Shown piece after piece: positions 45,977-53,804 of a DNA stretch of 64,000 bases. The position numbers were made by a program, and so were the translations under genes. Within the stretch, counting starts at the first letter, position 1. Each line of letters begins with the position of its first letter. Under the pieces are notes generated by a model. That model was not told the DNA's origin. It saw nothing but the letters and a program-made list of their open reading frames with translations, and made no database searches. The stretch lies in assembly GCA_036676235.1 (NCBI GenBank), contig JAKFDI010000035.1:86935-150934 (forward strand). Reading direction: 5' to 3'. This DNA is from JAKFDI01 sp036676235. Lineage in GTDB: Bacteria; Pseudomonadota; Gammaproteobacteria; Burkholderiales; Burkholderiaceae_C.

Positions 45977-46669
45977 ATGCGCGGCAGAACCCCTATCCGG
46001 CGCGTGCGTGCGCTCGCGAACGTTGCGCGATTGCGCGCGTTTGCCGCCACGCTGATGGCGCAGCGGCTGCCGGCGCTGCACGCAGCGCATCGTCGCGTGC
46101 TGCACGCCAGCCCCGTCGCACGGGTGCTACGTCGCGCGCATCTCGTGGTTCACCGGCACGCGGGCTCGACGCATGCGCTCACGCAGGTACTGGTGAACCT
46201 CGCGCGCAGCGACGTGCCCGGGCCCACGCCCAGCGGCTCGCCGGCCGTCGCGTCCCCGCCGCTCGTGCAGCGGCTGATCGAGCGCCGAACGCTGCGCGTG
46301 CTGGAACGAGCGGCGACGATGCAAATGCACGGCATGCGCCCGGCAACCCGGCCCGCAGCGGCGGCACCGGTGATGCGGCTGGCGTCGCCCTCACGCGGCG
46401 AGCGGCCGGTCGTTTTCCCGCGGGTGACGATGACGCTGGTGCATCCCCAGGCGCCACACCTTGCGCGCTCCGAGGCCGCGCCCGCCGCCGAGCCAATGCC
46501 CCCCGGGCTGCGGCGTGGGAACACGGCCCCCACCGGCCGGACGGCGCGGTCACCGACCGGCGAGCCGATCGTGCTGCCACCGCTCGAACTCTCGCGCGTC
46601 ACCGACCACGTGATCCGCCAGCTCGACCAGCGTGTGCTGTCGTGGCACGAACGCACCGGCCAGATCTAA
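45977..46669 (+). CDS. eCIS protein of unknown function, Arg/Ala/Pro-rich
   Basis: A 230-residue protein without recognised catalytic motifs. The first half is basic and helical (RALANVARLRAFAATLMAQR). The middle is Pro/Ala-rich. The C-terminus PIVLPPLELSRVTDHVIRQL and RVLSWHERTGQI is the most protein-like part and resembles the conserved tail of small eCIS proteins at this position. It starts 4 bases after the DUF6760-like stop. It may link tube assembly to baseplate. Confidence 0.6.
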   Translation: MRGRTPIRRVRALANVARLRAFAATLMAQRLPALHAAHRRVLHASPVARVLRRAHLVVHRHAGSTHALTQVLVNLARSDVPGPTPSGSPAVASPPLVQRLIERRTLRVLERAATMQMHGMRPATRPAAAAPVMRLASPSRGERPVVFPRVTMTLVHPQAPHLARSEAAPAAEPMPPGLRRGNTAPTGRTARSPTGEPIVLPPLELSRVTDHVIRQLDQRVLSWHERTGQI

Positions 46670-46685
46670 ACGTGCAGGCCACCCC

Positions 46686-47372
46686 ATGAGCCTCGAAAAA
46701 GCCCTGCTCACCAGCACCGTCACCGGCGTGCAGATTCCGGTGCAGTTCAACCCCGACGAGTACACGCTCAGCCGCGACATCAACTATGCGCAGGCGGCGG
46801 TACCGGGGCTGTCGGCGCCCATCTTGCAGTTCGTCAGCGGCAACTTGCAGACGCTGGAGATGGAGCTGTTCCTCGACAGCTACGAGCAGCACAAGGTCGG
46901 CAGCAAGGTGGTCAACGAGGCGCAGACGGACGTGCGCGAGCTTGTGCGCCAGGTGGTCGAGTTGATGAGCATCGACCCCAGCACCCACGCGCCGCCGGTG
47001 CTGCTGTTCACCTGGGGGTCGCTCGCCTTCACCTGCGTGCTGTCGCGTGCGACGCAACGTTTTGTGATGTTTGCCGGAAGCGGCATTCCGGTGCGCGCGC
47101 GGCTGGCTGTCACCTTCAGCGAGTACCGCAACGTCGAGCTCGAAGCCAAGGAAGTCAAGCGCGAGACCAGCGACTACGCCAAGCGCCATGTGGTGAGCCA
47201 GGGCGAGACGCTGTCGTCGATTGCCGCGCGCGAATACGGCGACACGCGGGTGTGGCGCGTGATCGCCGTAGCCAACCGGCTGCAGCGTGCGCGGGGCCTC
47301 GCGCCGGGGCTTGAACTGCTGCTGCCGCGCCTGCCCTACCGCGACCCGGACACCGGCCGCATGCACACCTGA
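46686..47372 (+). CDS. LysM-containing baseplate hub protein (Afp7/gp53-like)
   Basis: A 228-residue protein. The N-terminal domain VQIPVQFNPDEYTLSRDINY is typical of tube-initiator/hub proteins of the Afp7 type. The C-terminal LysM (HVVSQGETLSSIAAREYGDT and VIAVANRL) may bind peptidoglycan. It connects the tube to the spike complex. ATG 46686 is preferred over an upstream open stretch because MSLEKALL is family-like. Confidence 0.88.
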   Translation: MSLEKALLTSTVTGVQIPVQFNPDEYTLSRDINYAQAAVPGLSAPILQFVSGNLQTLEMELFLDSYEQHKVGSKVVNEAQTDVRELVRQVVELMSIDPSTHAPPVLLFTWGSLAFTCVLSRATQRFVMFAGSGIPVRARLAVTFSEYRNVELEAKEVKRETSDYAKRHVVSQGETLSSIAAREYGDTRVWRVIAVANRLQRARGLAPGLELLLPRLPYRDPDTGRMHT

Positions 47373-47390
47373 AGCACAGGACCCGCCGCC

Positions 47391-48587
47391 ATGGACCGCG
47401 CCCGTTTTGCCCCTGACTTCGCGCTGCAGATCGACGGCCAGCCGATTCCCGCCGAACTGCGGGCGTCGATCCAGAGCGTGCGCTGCACCACCGGCTACGA
47501 CGGCTTGGACGAAGTGGAGCTGACCATCGCCAACGAGCAACTGCGCTGGCTCGATTGCCCGCTGTTCAAGCTCGACACCGCCTTCGCGCTGCAACTCGGC
47601 TATGCGCCCGACCCGCTGGTGCAGACCTTCCGCGGCGAGGTGGTGGCGCACGGCGCGGCCTTCCCGTCGGGCGGCATGCCCAGCGTGACGGTCACCGCGC
47701 ACGACCGGCGCCACCACATGAGTGACGGCAAGAAGGTGCGCTGGTTCGCGATCCCGCTGCCATGCCCGGGCAACCTGCCGCTGCCCGACATCGCAACAGC
47801 CAGCATCGTCACGCTGGAGAACCTGATGCTGCCCATCTTCGACCCCGTGGGTGCGGCGCTGTCCATCATCCTCGGCGCGGTCGACACCTTCGTGGCCGTG
47901 ACCGATCCGTATTCGGCGCAGAAGGTGATCCGCAAGCAGGACAACGAGAGTGACCACGTGTTTCTCGCGCGCATCGCCGCGCAGAACGGCTGGGACATGC
48001 GCGTGGAGCATGACGGGCCGGTGGGCGGGCACCTGCTGCGCTTCAGCTCGTCGCTGGACCAGCTCAGCACCAACTTCACCTTTGCCTGGGGTCACTCGCT
48101 GATCGACTTTTCGCCGCGCGTGTCGAAGGTCGGGCAGATCATCTCGGTCGGCGGTTTTGTCTGGGTGCCGGCGATCAAGACGACCTTTGTCGTCACGCTC
48201 GGCTTCGACTGGGACCGCATGGACCTCACGCTCGCGATCTATCCGGGCGTGGTGCCGATCGGCACGCAGCCCGGCGACTACATGATCGAAGAGCCGCTCA
48301 CCGCCACGTCGATCCCGCGCAAGCTGGTGTCCGAGCTGATCCCGCGCCTGAACAAGCGCCTCACCGCCACCGCCACGGTGATCGGCGATCCGACGATTCG
48401 CGCCGGCGATGTCATCCGCATCGAGAACGTGGGCGAAGCCTTCGGTGGCCTGTATCGGGCCACAAGCGTGACGCACATGCTCGACGGCAGCGGCTTTCGC
48501 ACGCGGCTGGAGCTGCGCAAAGAGATCTGGTTCGGCTCCATCCCGCCCGGGGACCAAGGCGCCGTGCCGGTGAGGTTGTCGTTCTGA
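47391..48587 (+). CDS. Spike hub protein (gpD/gp27-like)
   Basis: A 398-residue protein: APDFALQIDGQPIPAELRAS, then TTGYDGLDEVELTIANEQL and QNGWDMRVEHDGPVGG match phage late-control gpD / VgrG gp27-like domains. In AFP these functions are on one Afp8 chain; here gp27-like and gp5-like parts are separate consecutive genes. It is the trimeric hub under the tube. Confidence 0.88.
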   Translation: MDRARFAPDFALQIDGQPIPAELRASIQSVRCTTGYDGLDEVELTIANEQLRWLDCPLFKLDTAFALQLGYAPDPLVQTFRGEVVAHGAAFPSGGMPSVTVTAHDRRHHMSDGKKVRWFAIPLPCPGNLPLPDIATASIVTLENLMLPIFDPVGAALSIILGAVDTFVAVTDPYSAQKVIRKQDNESDHVFLARIAAQNGWDMRVEHDGPVGGHLLRFSSSLDQLSTNFTFAWGHSLIDFSPRVSKVGQIISVGGFVWVPAIKTTFVVTLGFDWDRMDLTLAIYPGVVPIGTQPGDYMIEEPLTATSIPRKLVSELIPRLNKRLTATATVIGDPTIRAGDVIRIENVGEAFGGLYRATSVTHMLDGSGFRTRLELRKEIWFGSIPPGDQGAVPVRLSF

Positions 48588-48600
48588 ACAGGGAGCCACC

Positions 48601-49263
48601 ATGTCCGACGAAGCAGTGAAGTTCGGTTTCACCCAGAAAGTCACCTCCAAGGCGCCCGCCGACAACAAGATCTTCGGCGTGTCGGTGGCGACGGTGATCA
48701 ACAACATCGACTGCACCGGCGAAGCCCGCGTGATGCTGATGCTGCCCTGGCTGCCCGGCTATACACCGTGGGCGCGGCTGTCCTCGCCGATGGCGGGCAT
48801 GGCACGCGGCGCCTTCTTCGTGCCGCAGATCGGCGACGAGGTGCTGGTCGCCTTCAACCACGGTGATGTGCGCGAGCCTTATGTGCTGGGCGCCTGCTGG
48901 AACACCGTGGACCGGCCGCCCTCGCTGTCGCCCACCGACGCGGTGACCAAGCGAAAGATCCGCACGCCGCTTGGTCACGAGTTGTCGTTCGACGAGGCCA
49001 CGCAATCGGTGACGTTGACCTCCAACACCTTCTCGACCCTCACCTTGGACCTGGAGAAGGCCGAGATCAGCACGCCCTTCGCCAAGGTGACGGTCGGCAA
49101 GGCGGGCGACGTGACCATCAGCGCCAAGACCCGGCTGACGCTTGACGCGCCCATCATCGAGATCAAGGCCAAGACAGTGCTCACCGCACAGAGCAACGGC
49201 GTGGCGAACTTCAAGGCCGGCGCCACCTGCAACGTGCAGGGCGCCATGGTGAAGATCAACTGA
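48601..49263 (+). CDS. Spike protein (gp5/baseplate V-like OB fold)
   Basis: A 220-residue protein. GEARVMLMLPWLPGYTPWAR and FVPQIGDEVLVAFNHGDVRE, then PYVLGACWN, form the OB-fold core of gp5/VgrG spikes. The C-terminal third has repeated short strands (ITLTSNTFSTLTLDLEKAE-like, IEIKAKTVLTAQSNGVANFK) of a triple beta-helix needle. It is followed by the PAAR tip gene. Confidence 0.9.
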   Translation: MSDEAVKFGFTQKVTSKAPADNKIFGVSVATVINNIDCTGEARVMLMLPWLPGYTPWARLSSPMAGMARGAFFVPQIGDEVLVAFNHGDVREPYVLGACWNTVDRPPSLSPTDAVTKRKIRTPLGHELSFDEATQSVTLTSNTFSTLTLDLEKAEISTPFAKVTVGKAGDVTISAKTRLTLDAPIIEIKAKTVLTAQSNGVANFKAGATCNVQGAMVKIN

Positions 49264-49275
49264 AGGCCGAGCGCC

Positions 49276-49554
49276 ATGCCTGCCGCTGCGCGTCTGCTCG
49301 AGCTCACCAGCCATCCCGGCCTGCTGGTGCAGGGCTCGCCCAATGTGCTGATCAACGGCCTCGCGGCCGCACGCGTGACCGACCAGCACGTGTGCCTGCT
49401 GCCGCCCGTGGCCGGGCCGCATCCGCCGAACCCCATTGCGAAGGGCAGCGCCACCGTGCTCATCAACGGCCTGCCGGCGGCGCGCCAGGCTGACGCCACG
49501 GGGTGCGGCGCCACCATCGTGAGCGGCTCGCCGACGGTCTTCATCGGAGGATGA
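49276..49554 (+). CDS. PAAR-domain spike tip protein
   Basis: A 92-residue PAAR protein. Two PAAR-like repeats read GSPNVLINGLAAARVTDQHV and GSATVLINGLPAARQADATG, ending GSPTVFIGG. It forms the sharp tip on the spike trimer and may bind a metal through the His/Cys residues in QHVCLLPPVAGPH and GCGATIV. No cargo extension is fused. Confidence 0.93.
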   Translation: MPAAARLLELTSHPGLLVQGSPNVLINGLAAARVTDQHVCLLPPVAGPHPPNPIAKGSATVLINGLPAARQADATGCGATIVSGSPTVFIGG

Positions 49555-49555
49555 G

Positions 49556-49972
49556 ATGGCTGACATGGACACGACCGCCACCGCGCGCGCCTTCCTCGGC
49601 CGCGGCTTCGCCTTCCCGGTCGCGGTGGTCGACGGCCGCATCGCCATGGCCGAGTACGAAGAAGACATCCGTCAGGCGATTCGCATCATCCTGGAGACCA
49701 ACCCCGGCGAACGTGTGATGCGCCCGGACTTCGGCGCCGGCCTGCGCGCGCTGGTGTTCGAGCCGATCAGCACCCAGACGAGTGCCTTGACGCGCCACCG
49801 CGTCGAGCAGGCGCTGATCCTTTGGGAGCCGCGCATCGACAGCATTGGCGTCACCGTCGTGGTGCGGCCGCCGCAAGGGCGCATGGACATCGAGGTGCGC
49901 TACCGCGTGCGGCGCACCAACACCTTCTACAACCTCGTCTACCCCTTCTATCTGCAGGAGGGACGCGAATGA
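49556..49972 (+). CDS. Baseplate wedge protein gp25-like (Afp9)
   Basis: A 138-residue gp25/GPW protein. AEYEEDIRQAIRIILETNPG with ERVMRPDFGAGLRALVFEP is the conserved EPR-type core that nucleates sheath polymerisation. It starts 2 bases after the PAAR stop. Its own stop overlaps the ATG of the unusual reading frame that follows. Confidence 0.93.
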   Translation: MADMDTTATARAFLGRGFAFPVAVVDGRIAMAEYEEDIRQAIRIILETNPGERVMRPDFGAGLRALVFEPISTQTSALTRHRVEQALILWEPRIDSIGVTVVVRPPQGRMDIEVRYRVRRTNTFYNLVYPFYLQEGRE

Positions 49973-50241
49973 GACGTCCGGCGCCAATTTCCCCGCGGGC
50001 CGAGCGCCGGGCCGCTCCACGTCGGGGCTTGCAAGCCCCGACGCTTCGCGAGGCGAGCGTATGTGCGCAGGCACACACGCACGTCCACGCTCAGCCCAAG
50101 CCGGCCCGCGTCTCCTCGGGGGCTGAGCCCGGACGTGAACAGTCCAGTGGACTGTTCATGCCTGGCGAGGGGCTGGGCCTCCCGGCCCAGCGCGGTCTGC
50201 AAGACCGGCCGATGTACTCATCGGACGAGGGGCGGACATGA
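49969..50241 (+). other. Palindrome-rich insertion read as a 90-codon frame
   Basis: The segment between gp25 and the next baseplate gene keeps one open frame of 90 codons. It overlaps by ATGA at both ends (49969-49972 and 50238-50241). The predicted peptide is Arg/Pro/His-rich and unlike any eCIS protein. The DNA holds a perfect 24-base palindrome at 50020-50043 (arms CGTCGGGGCTTG) and a 21-base inverted repeat at 50137-50157 (arms GAACAGTCCA). It is probably a repetitive insertion element tolerated in the operon rather than a true gene, although translation through it is possible. Confidence 0.5.
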
Positions 50242-53200
50242 CCAGCTCGGCGCGCCCACCGCTGATCACCTCGCGCGACGTGCACAACCTCGCGCAGGCG
50301 CTAGCCGACAACCGCCGCGGCTACCTGCCGCAGTGGCACGAGACGCAGGCGGCGCAGCCCGATGCCGGCATGGCGCTGAACCGCATCGTCGCGCGCTACC
50401 TCGAGATTCAGAACGAGGGACTCAACGCGATGCCGCTGCGTCAGCAGCTGTCGTTCCTTGCGTCGCTGGGCGCCAACGTGCTGCCGCCGCAGCCAGCGCG
50501 TGCGCCGCTGGTGTTCACCCTGATCGAGACGGCCTCGGGCGACGCCAGCGTGCCGCAAGGCACGCGCGTGGCTGCGGTGTTGCCACCGCCTGCGCCGTCG
50601 CTGGACGGCGAGGCGTCGCCCGCGCCCGCACCTGCGCCCGAGTTCTTCACCGAGCAGGAGATCACGGCCATGCGCGGCACGCTGTCGGCCGTCTACTCCA
50701 TCGACCCGCAAGCCGACACCTTCAGCGACCACATCGCCGTGGCCACCACCGGCTTCAGCGTGTTCGACGCCATGGGCCCTGTGCCGCACCGGCTCTACCT
50801 CGGCCATGCCGAGCTGTTCAAGCTCAGCGGCTCGGCCGAGATCGTGCTGTCGTTCGACTTCGCGCCGCCGCGCAGCCTCGATGCCGAGCAGGCGCGCCGG
50901 CCGCTGCTGCTCGACTGGGAGTACCTGAGCACCGACGGCTGGCAGCCGCTGGTCGAAGTCGAGGACCTCACCGAGCGCTTTACCGTTGACGGGCGCATCA
51001 CGCTCGCCAAGGTGCACGGCCCCGACAGCCAGGAAGACGTGGTCGCCGGCCACACCAGCTGCTGGATTCGCGCCACGGTGTCGAACCGGGTGCCCGGCGC
51101 CCGCATTGCCGGTGAAGCGGCGGGCTACCTGATCCGCTTCACGCCCGCCGGCGGCGCGCCCGCGATTGCGGTGGGCGATTCGCTCGGCATTGCGGGCGAT
51201 GCCGCACGGGCCACGGTGCGCTCGGTCGCCGTGGGCATCGTCATCCTCGGCGCCGTGCTGCCCGCTGCCGTGCCCGGTGCCGGCTTGCAGACCGACGGCG
51301 GCGTGGCGCTGGGCAGCGTGCTGGCCGCGCCGGTCGAGTTCCGCCTGCCGGTCGAAGACACGCACGAACTGCTCGCCGGCGATGTGCTCACCGTCGACGG
51401 CGCGCGCCGCGCCACCCTGGTCACGAAGGACGACGCGGCGGTGTTTCTGAGCATGCCTCTGACCGGCGCGATGCCCGGCATGACCATCGAACTGGCCGAC
51501 GCGCTGCCGCCCTTGCGCCCCGAGGGGGCCGACGATGCCGGCGCGCTGCCGCAACTGGACCTGGTGCGCGCGCGGGTCGGCTTCGGCCAGACCGATCTCA
51601 CTCTCGATGGCGCCTGGCTCGACGGCGCGAGCGTGGACACCAGCAAGGACTTTCATCCCTTCGGCGAGCAGCCGCGGCGCTTCGCCAGCCTGTCCATCGC
51701 CTGCAAAGACGCCTTCACACGCAACGGTGCCAGGGTGGAACTGCACCTCGCGTTCACGCAGCCCGGGCGGGCCGACCGCGGGGCGATGCTGTCCACCGAG
51801 TTCTTCAACGGCTCGCGCTGGGTGCCCCTGGGGCCGGACGACGACTTCGTGGACGCGAGCGCGTCGATGACACAACCGCTGGCCGGCGACCCGCAGTTCC
51901 CGCACGCGACCATCGGCTTCATCGTGCCGGCCAACTGGGCCGAGAGCGAGATCAACGGCGAGACCGCGCGTTGGCTGCGCCTGCGTCTCGTCGCCGGCGA
52001 CTACGGCCAACCCTTGTCGGTCTCGGTCACCCCCGACCCGGCCGACAACACCAAGTACATCGTGTCCAGCGCGCCGTCCACGCTGCAGCCGCCAATCCTC
52101 GCGGCGCTGTCGGTGAGCTACCTGTACTTCACCAATCCGCAGGCGCCGGACTTCTGCGTCACCGAGAACGACTTTGCCTTCGGCGAGCACAGCGAAGACG
52201 CGCGCTGGCCGCGCAGCCCCTTCGCACCCTTCGCCCCCGTCTCTGACCTGACTCCGGCGCTGCACCTGGGCTTCAGCCATCGCCCCCCGGCCGCGCTGGT
52301 CAGCCTGCTGGTGCAGGTGCTGGAAGGTGCCGTCGAGGGCGACCCGCAGCCCTACGTCTGGGACTACTGGGGCAGCCGCGGCTGGACCGAACTGTCGGTG
52401 TGCGACACCAGTGCCGGCCTGCGGCGCACGGGGCTGGTGCAGTTCGTCGGCGCGCCCGATGCGCTGCCGCGCGAGGGCCTGGGCGGCGCGCTGTACCGCG
52501 TGCGGGCCCGGCTCAAGAGCGGGCTGGGGAGCGGCAACCACCGGGCGCACGTCGGCGGCGTATGGCTCAACGCCGCGTGGGCGCGCCAGGGCCGGTATGT
52601 CGACCGGGAAGGTCTGGGCACCAGCAACGGCCAGCCAGATCAGTGTTTTGCGTTGCCGGTGGTGCGCGATGTGCGCGGCGTTGCGTCGGCGGCCGAGCCG
52701 CTCGCCGCCACCAACGCCACCGAGTTCGAGCGGGCGCTCGACATGCCCGTGGCCGGCGTGCCCATTCTCGGCAGCGAGGTGGTGGAGGTGCGCGAGTGGC
52801 AGGGCCGCGGCGATGACTGGCAGACGGTGCTGGGCGAGGTCGATCTCTCGAGCGTGCGCTTCGAGGTCGACGCGCAGGAGCCGGGCGTCAAGACCGCCGC
52901 CTGGGTGCGCTGGTTCGCGCAGCCGCATTTCCATCGCTCGGGCCCGGGCGACCGGCACTATGTGGTCGAGCGTGCGCGCGGAGTGTTCCGCTTTCCGGGG
53001 CCGCGCGGGCGGGTGCCGCCGGCCGGCGCGCCCATCGTCGTGAGCTACGTCACCGGCGGCGGCGCCGACGGCAACGTGAGCGCCGGTGCCGTGCGCGAAC
53101 TGCGCAGCGGCGTTGGCTTTGTGCAGTCGGTGGCCAACCCGATCGCCGCCGGCGGCGGCGCCGCGGCCGAACTGCTGCGCGCCGCACGCGACCGCAGTGC

Positions 53201-53795
53201 GCAGGTCGCGCGGCACCGCGATCGGGCGGTGTCGGTGGAAGACATCACCTGGCTGGCCATGTCGGCCTCGGCCGAGGTTGCGCGTGTGCGCGCGCTGCCG
53301 CTGGAGGGCCCCGCCGGCCACGGCGAGCGCGGTTGCGTCGGGCTGGTGCTGGTGCCGCATTCGCACGAGGCCATGCCGGTCGCCTCGCCAGAGCTGCGCG
53401 CGCAGGTGCTCGCGTTTCTCGCGCCGCGGCTGCCGGCGGGAGTCGCCAGCGGCGTGCGCATCGTCGCGCCCAGTTATGTGCCGGTGGGCGTGCGCGCGGA
53501 GATCCTGCCGCTGCATGCCGACGAGGCGGGGCGTGTGGAAGCGCGAGTCCGCACCCGGCTCGCCGCCTTTCTGCATCCGCTGACCGGCGGGCGCGACGGG
53601 CGCGGGCGTGGCTTCGGCGACAGCGTGTGGCTGTCCGACCTTGCGGCGCTGATCGAAGAGACCCCGGGCGTAGACGCCGTGCGCCTGCTGCAGCTCATGG
53701 CCGGGCAATGCGTGCATGGCGACAGCGTGCCGCTGGAGCCGCACCAGCTGATCGCCGCCGGCGACTCGCAACTCAAGCTGCTGGTCTCTGCCTGA
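50238..53795 (+). CDS. Baseplate assembly protein, large gp6/J-like (Afp11-like)
   Basis: An 1185-residue baseplate component. Family-like parts are the N-terminal RDVHNLAQALADNRRGYLPQ and the C-terminal J-domain. The latter includes ARDRSAQVARHRDRAVSVED, then ITWLAMSASAEVARVRALPL, and LRAQVLAFLAPRLPAGVASG. The middle has several beta-rich repeats. With gp25 and the next protein it builds the wedge ring. The ATG overlaps the stop of the preceding palindrome-rich frame. It ends 9 bases before the next gene. Confidence 0.9.
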   Translation: MTSSARPPLITSRDVHNLAQALADNRRGYLPQWHETQAAQPDAGMALNRIVARYLEIQNEGLNAMPLRQQLSFLASLGANVLPPQPARAPLVFTLIETASGDASVPQGTRVAAVLPPPAPSLDGEASPAPAPAPEFFTEQEITAMRGTLSAVYSIDPQADTFSDHIAVATTGFSVFDAMGPVPHRLYLGHAELFKLSGSAEIVLSFDFAPPRSLDAEQARRPLLLDWEYLSTDGWQPLVEVEDLTERFTVDGRITLAKVHGPDSQEDVVAGHTSCWIRATVSNRVPGARIAGEAAGYLIRFTPAGGAPAIAVGDSLGIAGDAARATVRSVAVGIVILGAVLPAAVPGAGLQTDGGVALGSVLAAPVEFRLPVEDTHELLAGDVLTVDGARRATLVTKDDAAVFLSMPLTGAMPGMTIELADALPPLRPEGADDAGALPQLDLVRARVGFGQTDLTLDGAWLDGASVDTSKDFHPFGEQPRRFASLSIACKDAFTRNGARVELHLAFTQPGRADRGAMLSTEFFNGSRWVPLGPDDDFVDASASMTQPLAGDPQFPHATIGFIVPANWAESEINGETARWLRLRLVAGDYGQPLSVSVTPDPADNTKYIVSSAPSTLQPPILAALSVSYLYFTNPQAPDFCVTENDFAFGEHSEDARWPRSPFAPFAPVSDLTPALHLGFSHRPPAALVSLLVQVLEGAVEGDPQPYVWDYWGSRGWTELSVCDTSAGLRRTGLVQFVGAPDALPREGLGGALYRVRARLKSGLGSGNHRAHVGGVWLNAAWARQGRYVDREGLGTSNGQPDQCFALPVVRDVRGVASAAEPLAATNATEFERALDMPVAGVPILGSEVVEVREWQGRGDDWQTVLGEVDLSSVRFEVDAQEPGVKTAAWVRWFAQPHFHRSGPGDRHYVVERARGVFRFPGPRGRVPPAGAPIVVSYVTGGGADGNVSAGAVRELRSGVGFVQSVANPIAAGGGAAAELLRAARDRSAQVARHRDRAVSVEDITWLAMSASAEVARVRALPLEGPAGHGERGCVGLVLVPHSHEAMPVASPELRAQVLAFLAPRLPAGVASGVRIVAPSYVPVGVRAEILPLHADEAGRVEARVRTRLAAFLHPLTGGRDGRGRGFGDSVWLSDLAALIEETPGVDAVRLLQLMAGQCVHGDSVPLEPHQLIAAGDSQLKLLVSA

Positions 53796-53804
53796 GAGCC
53801 GACC

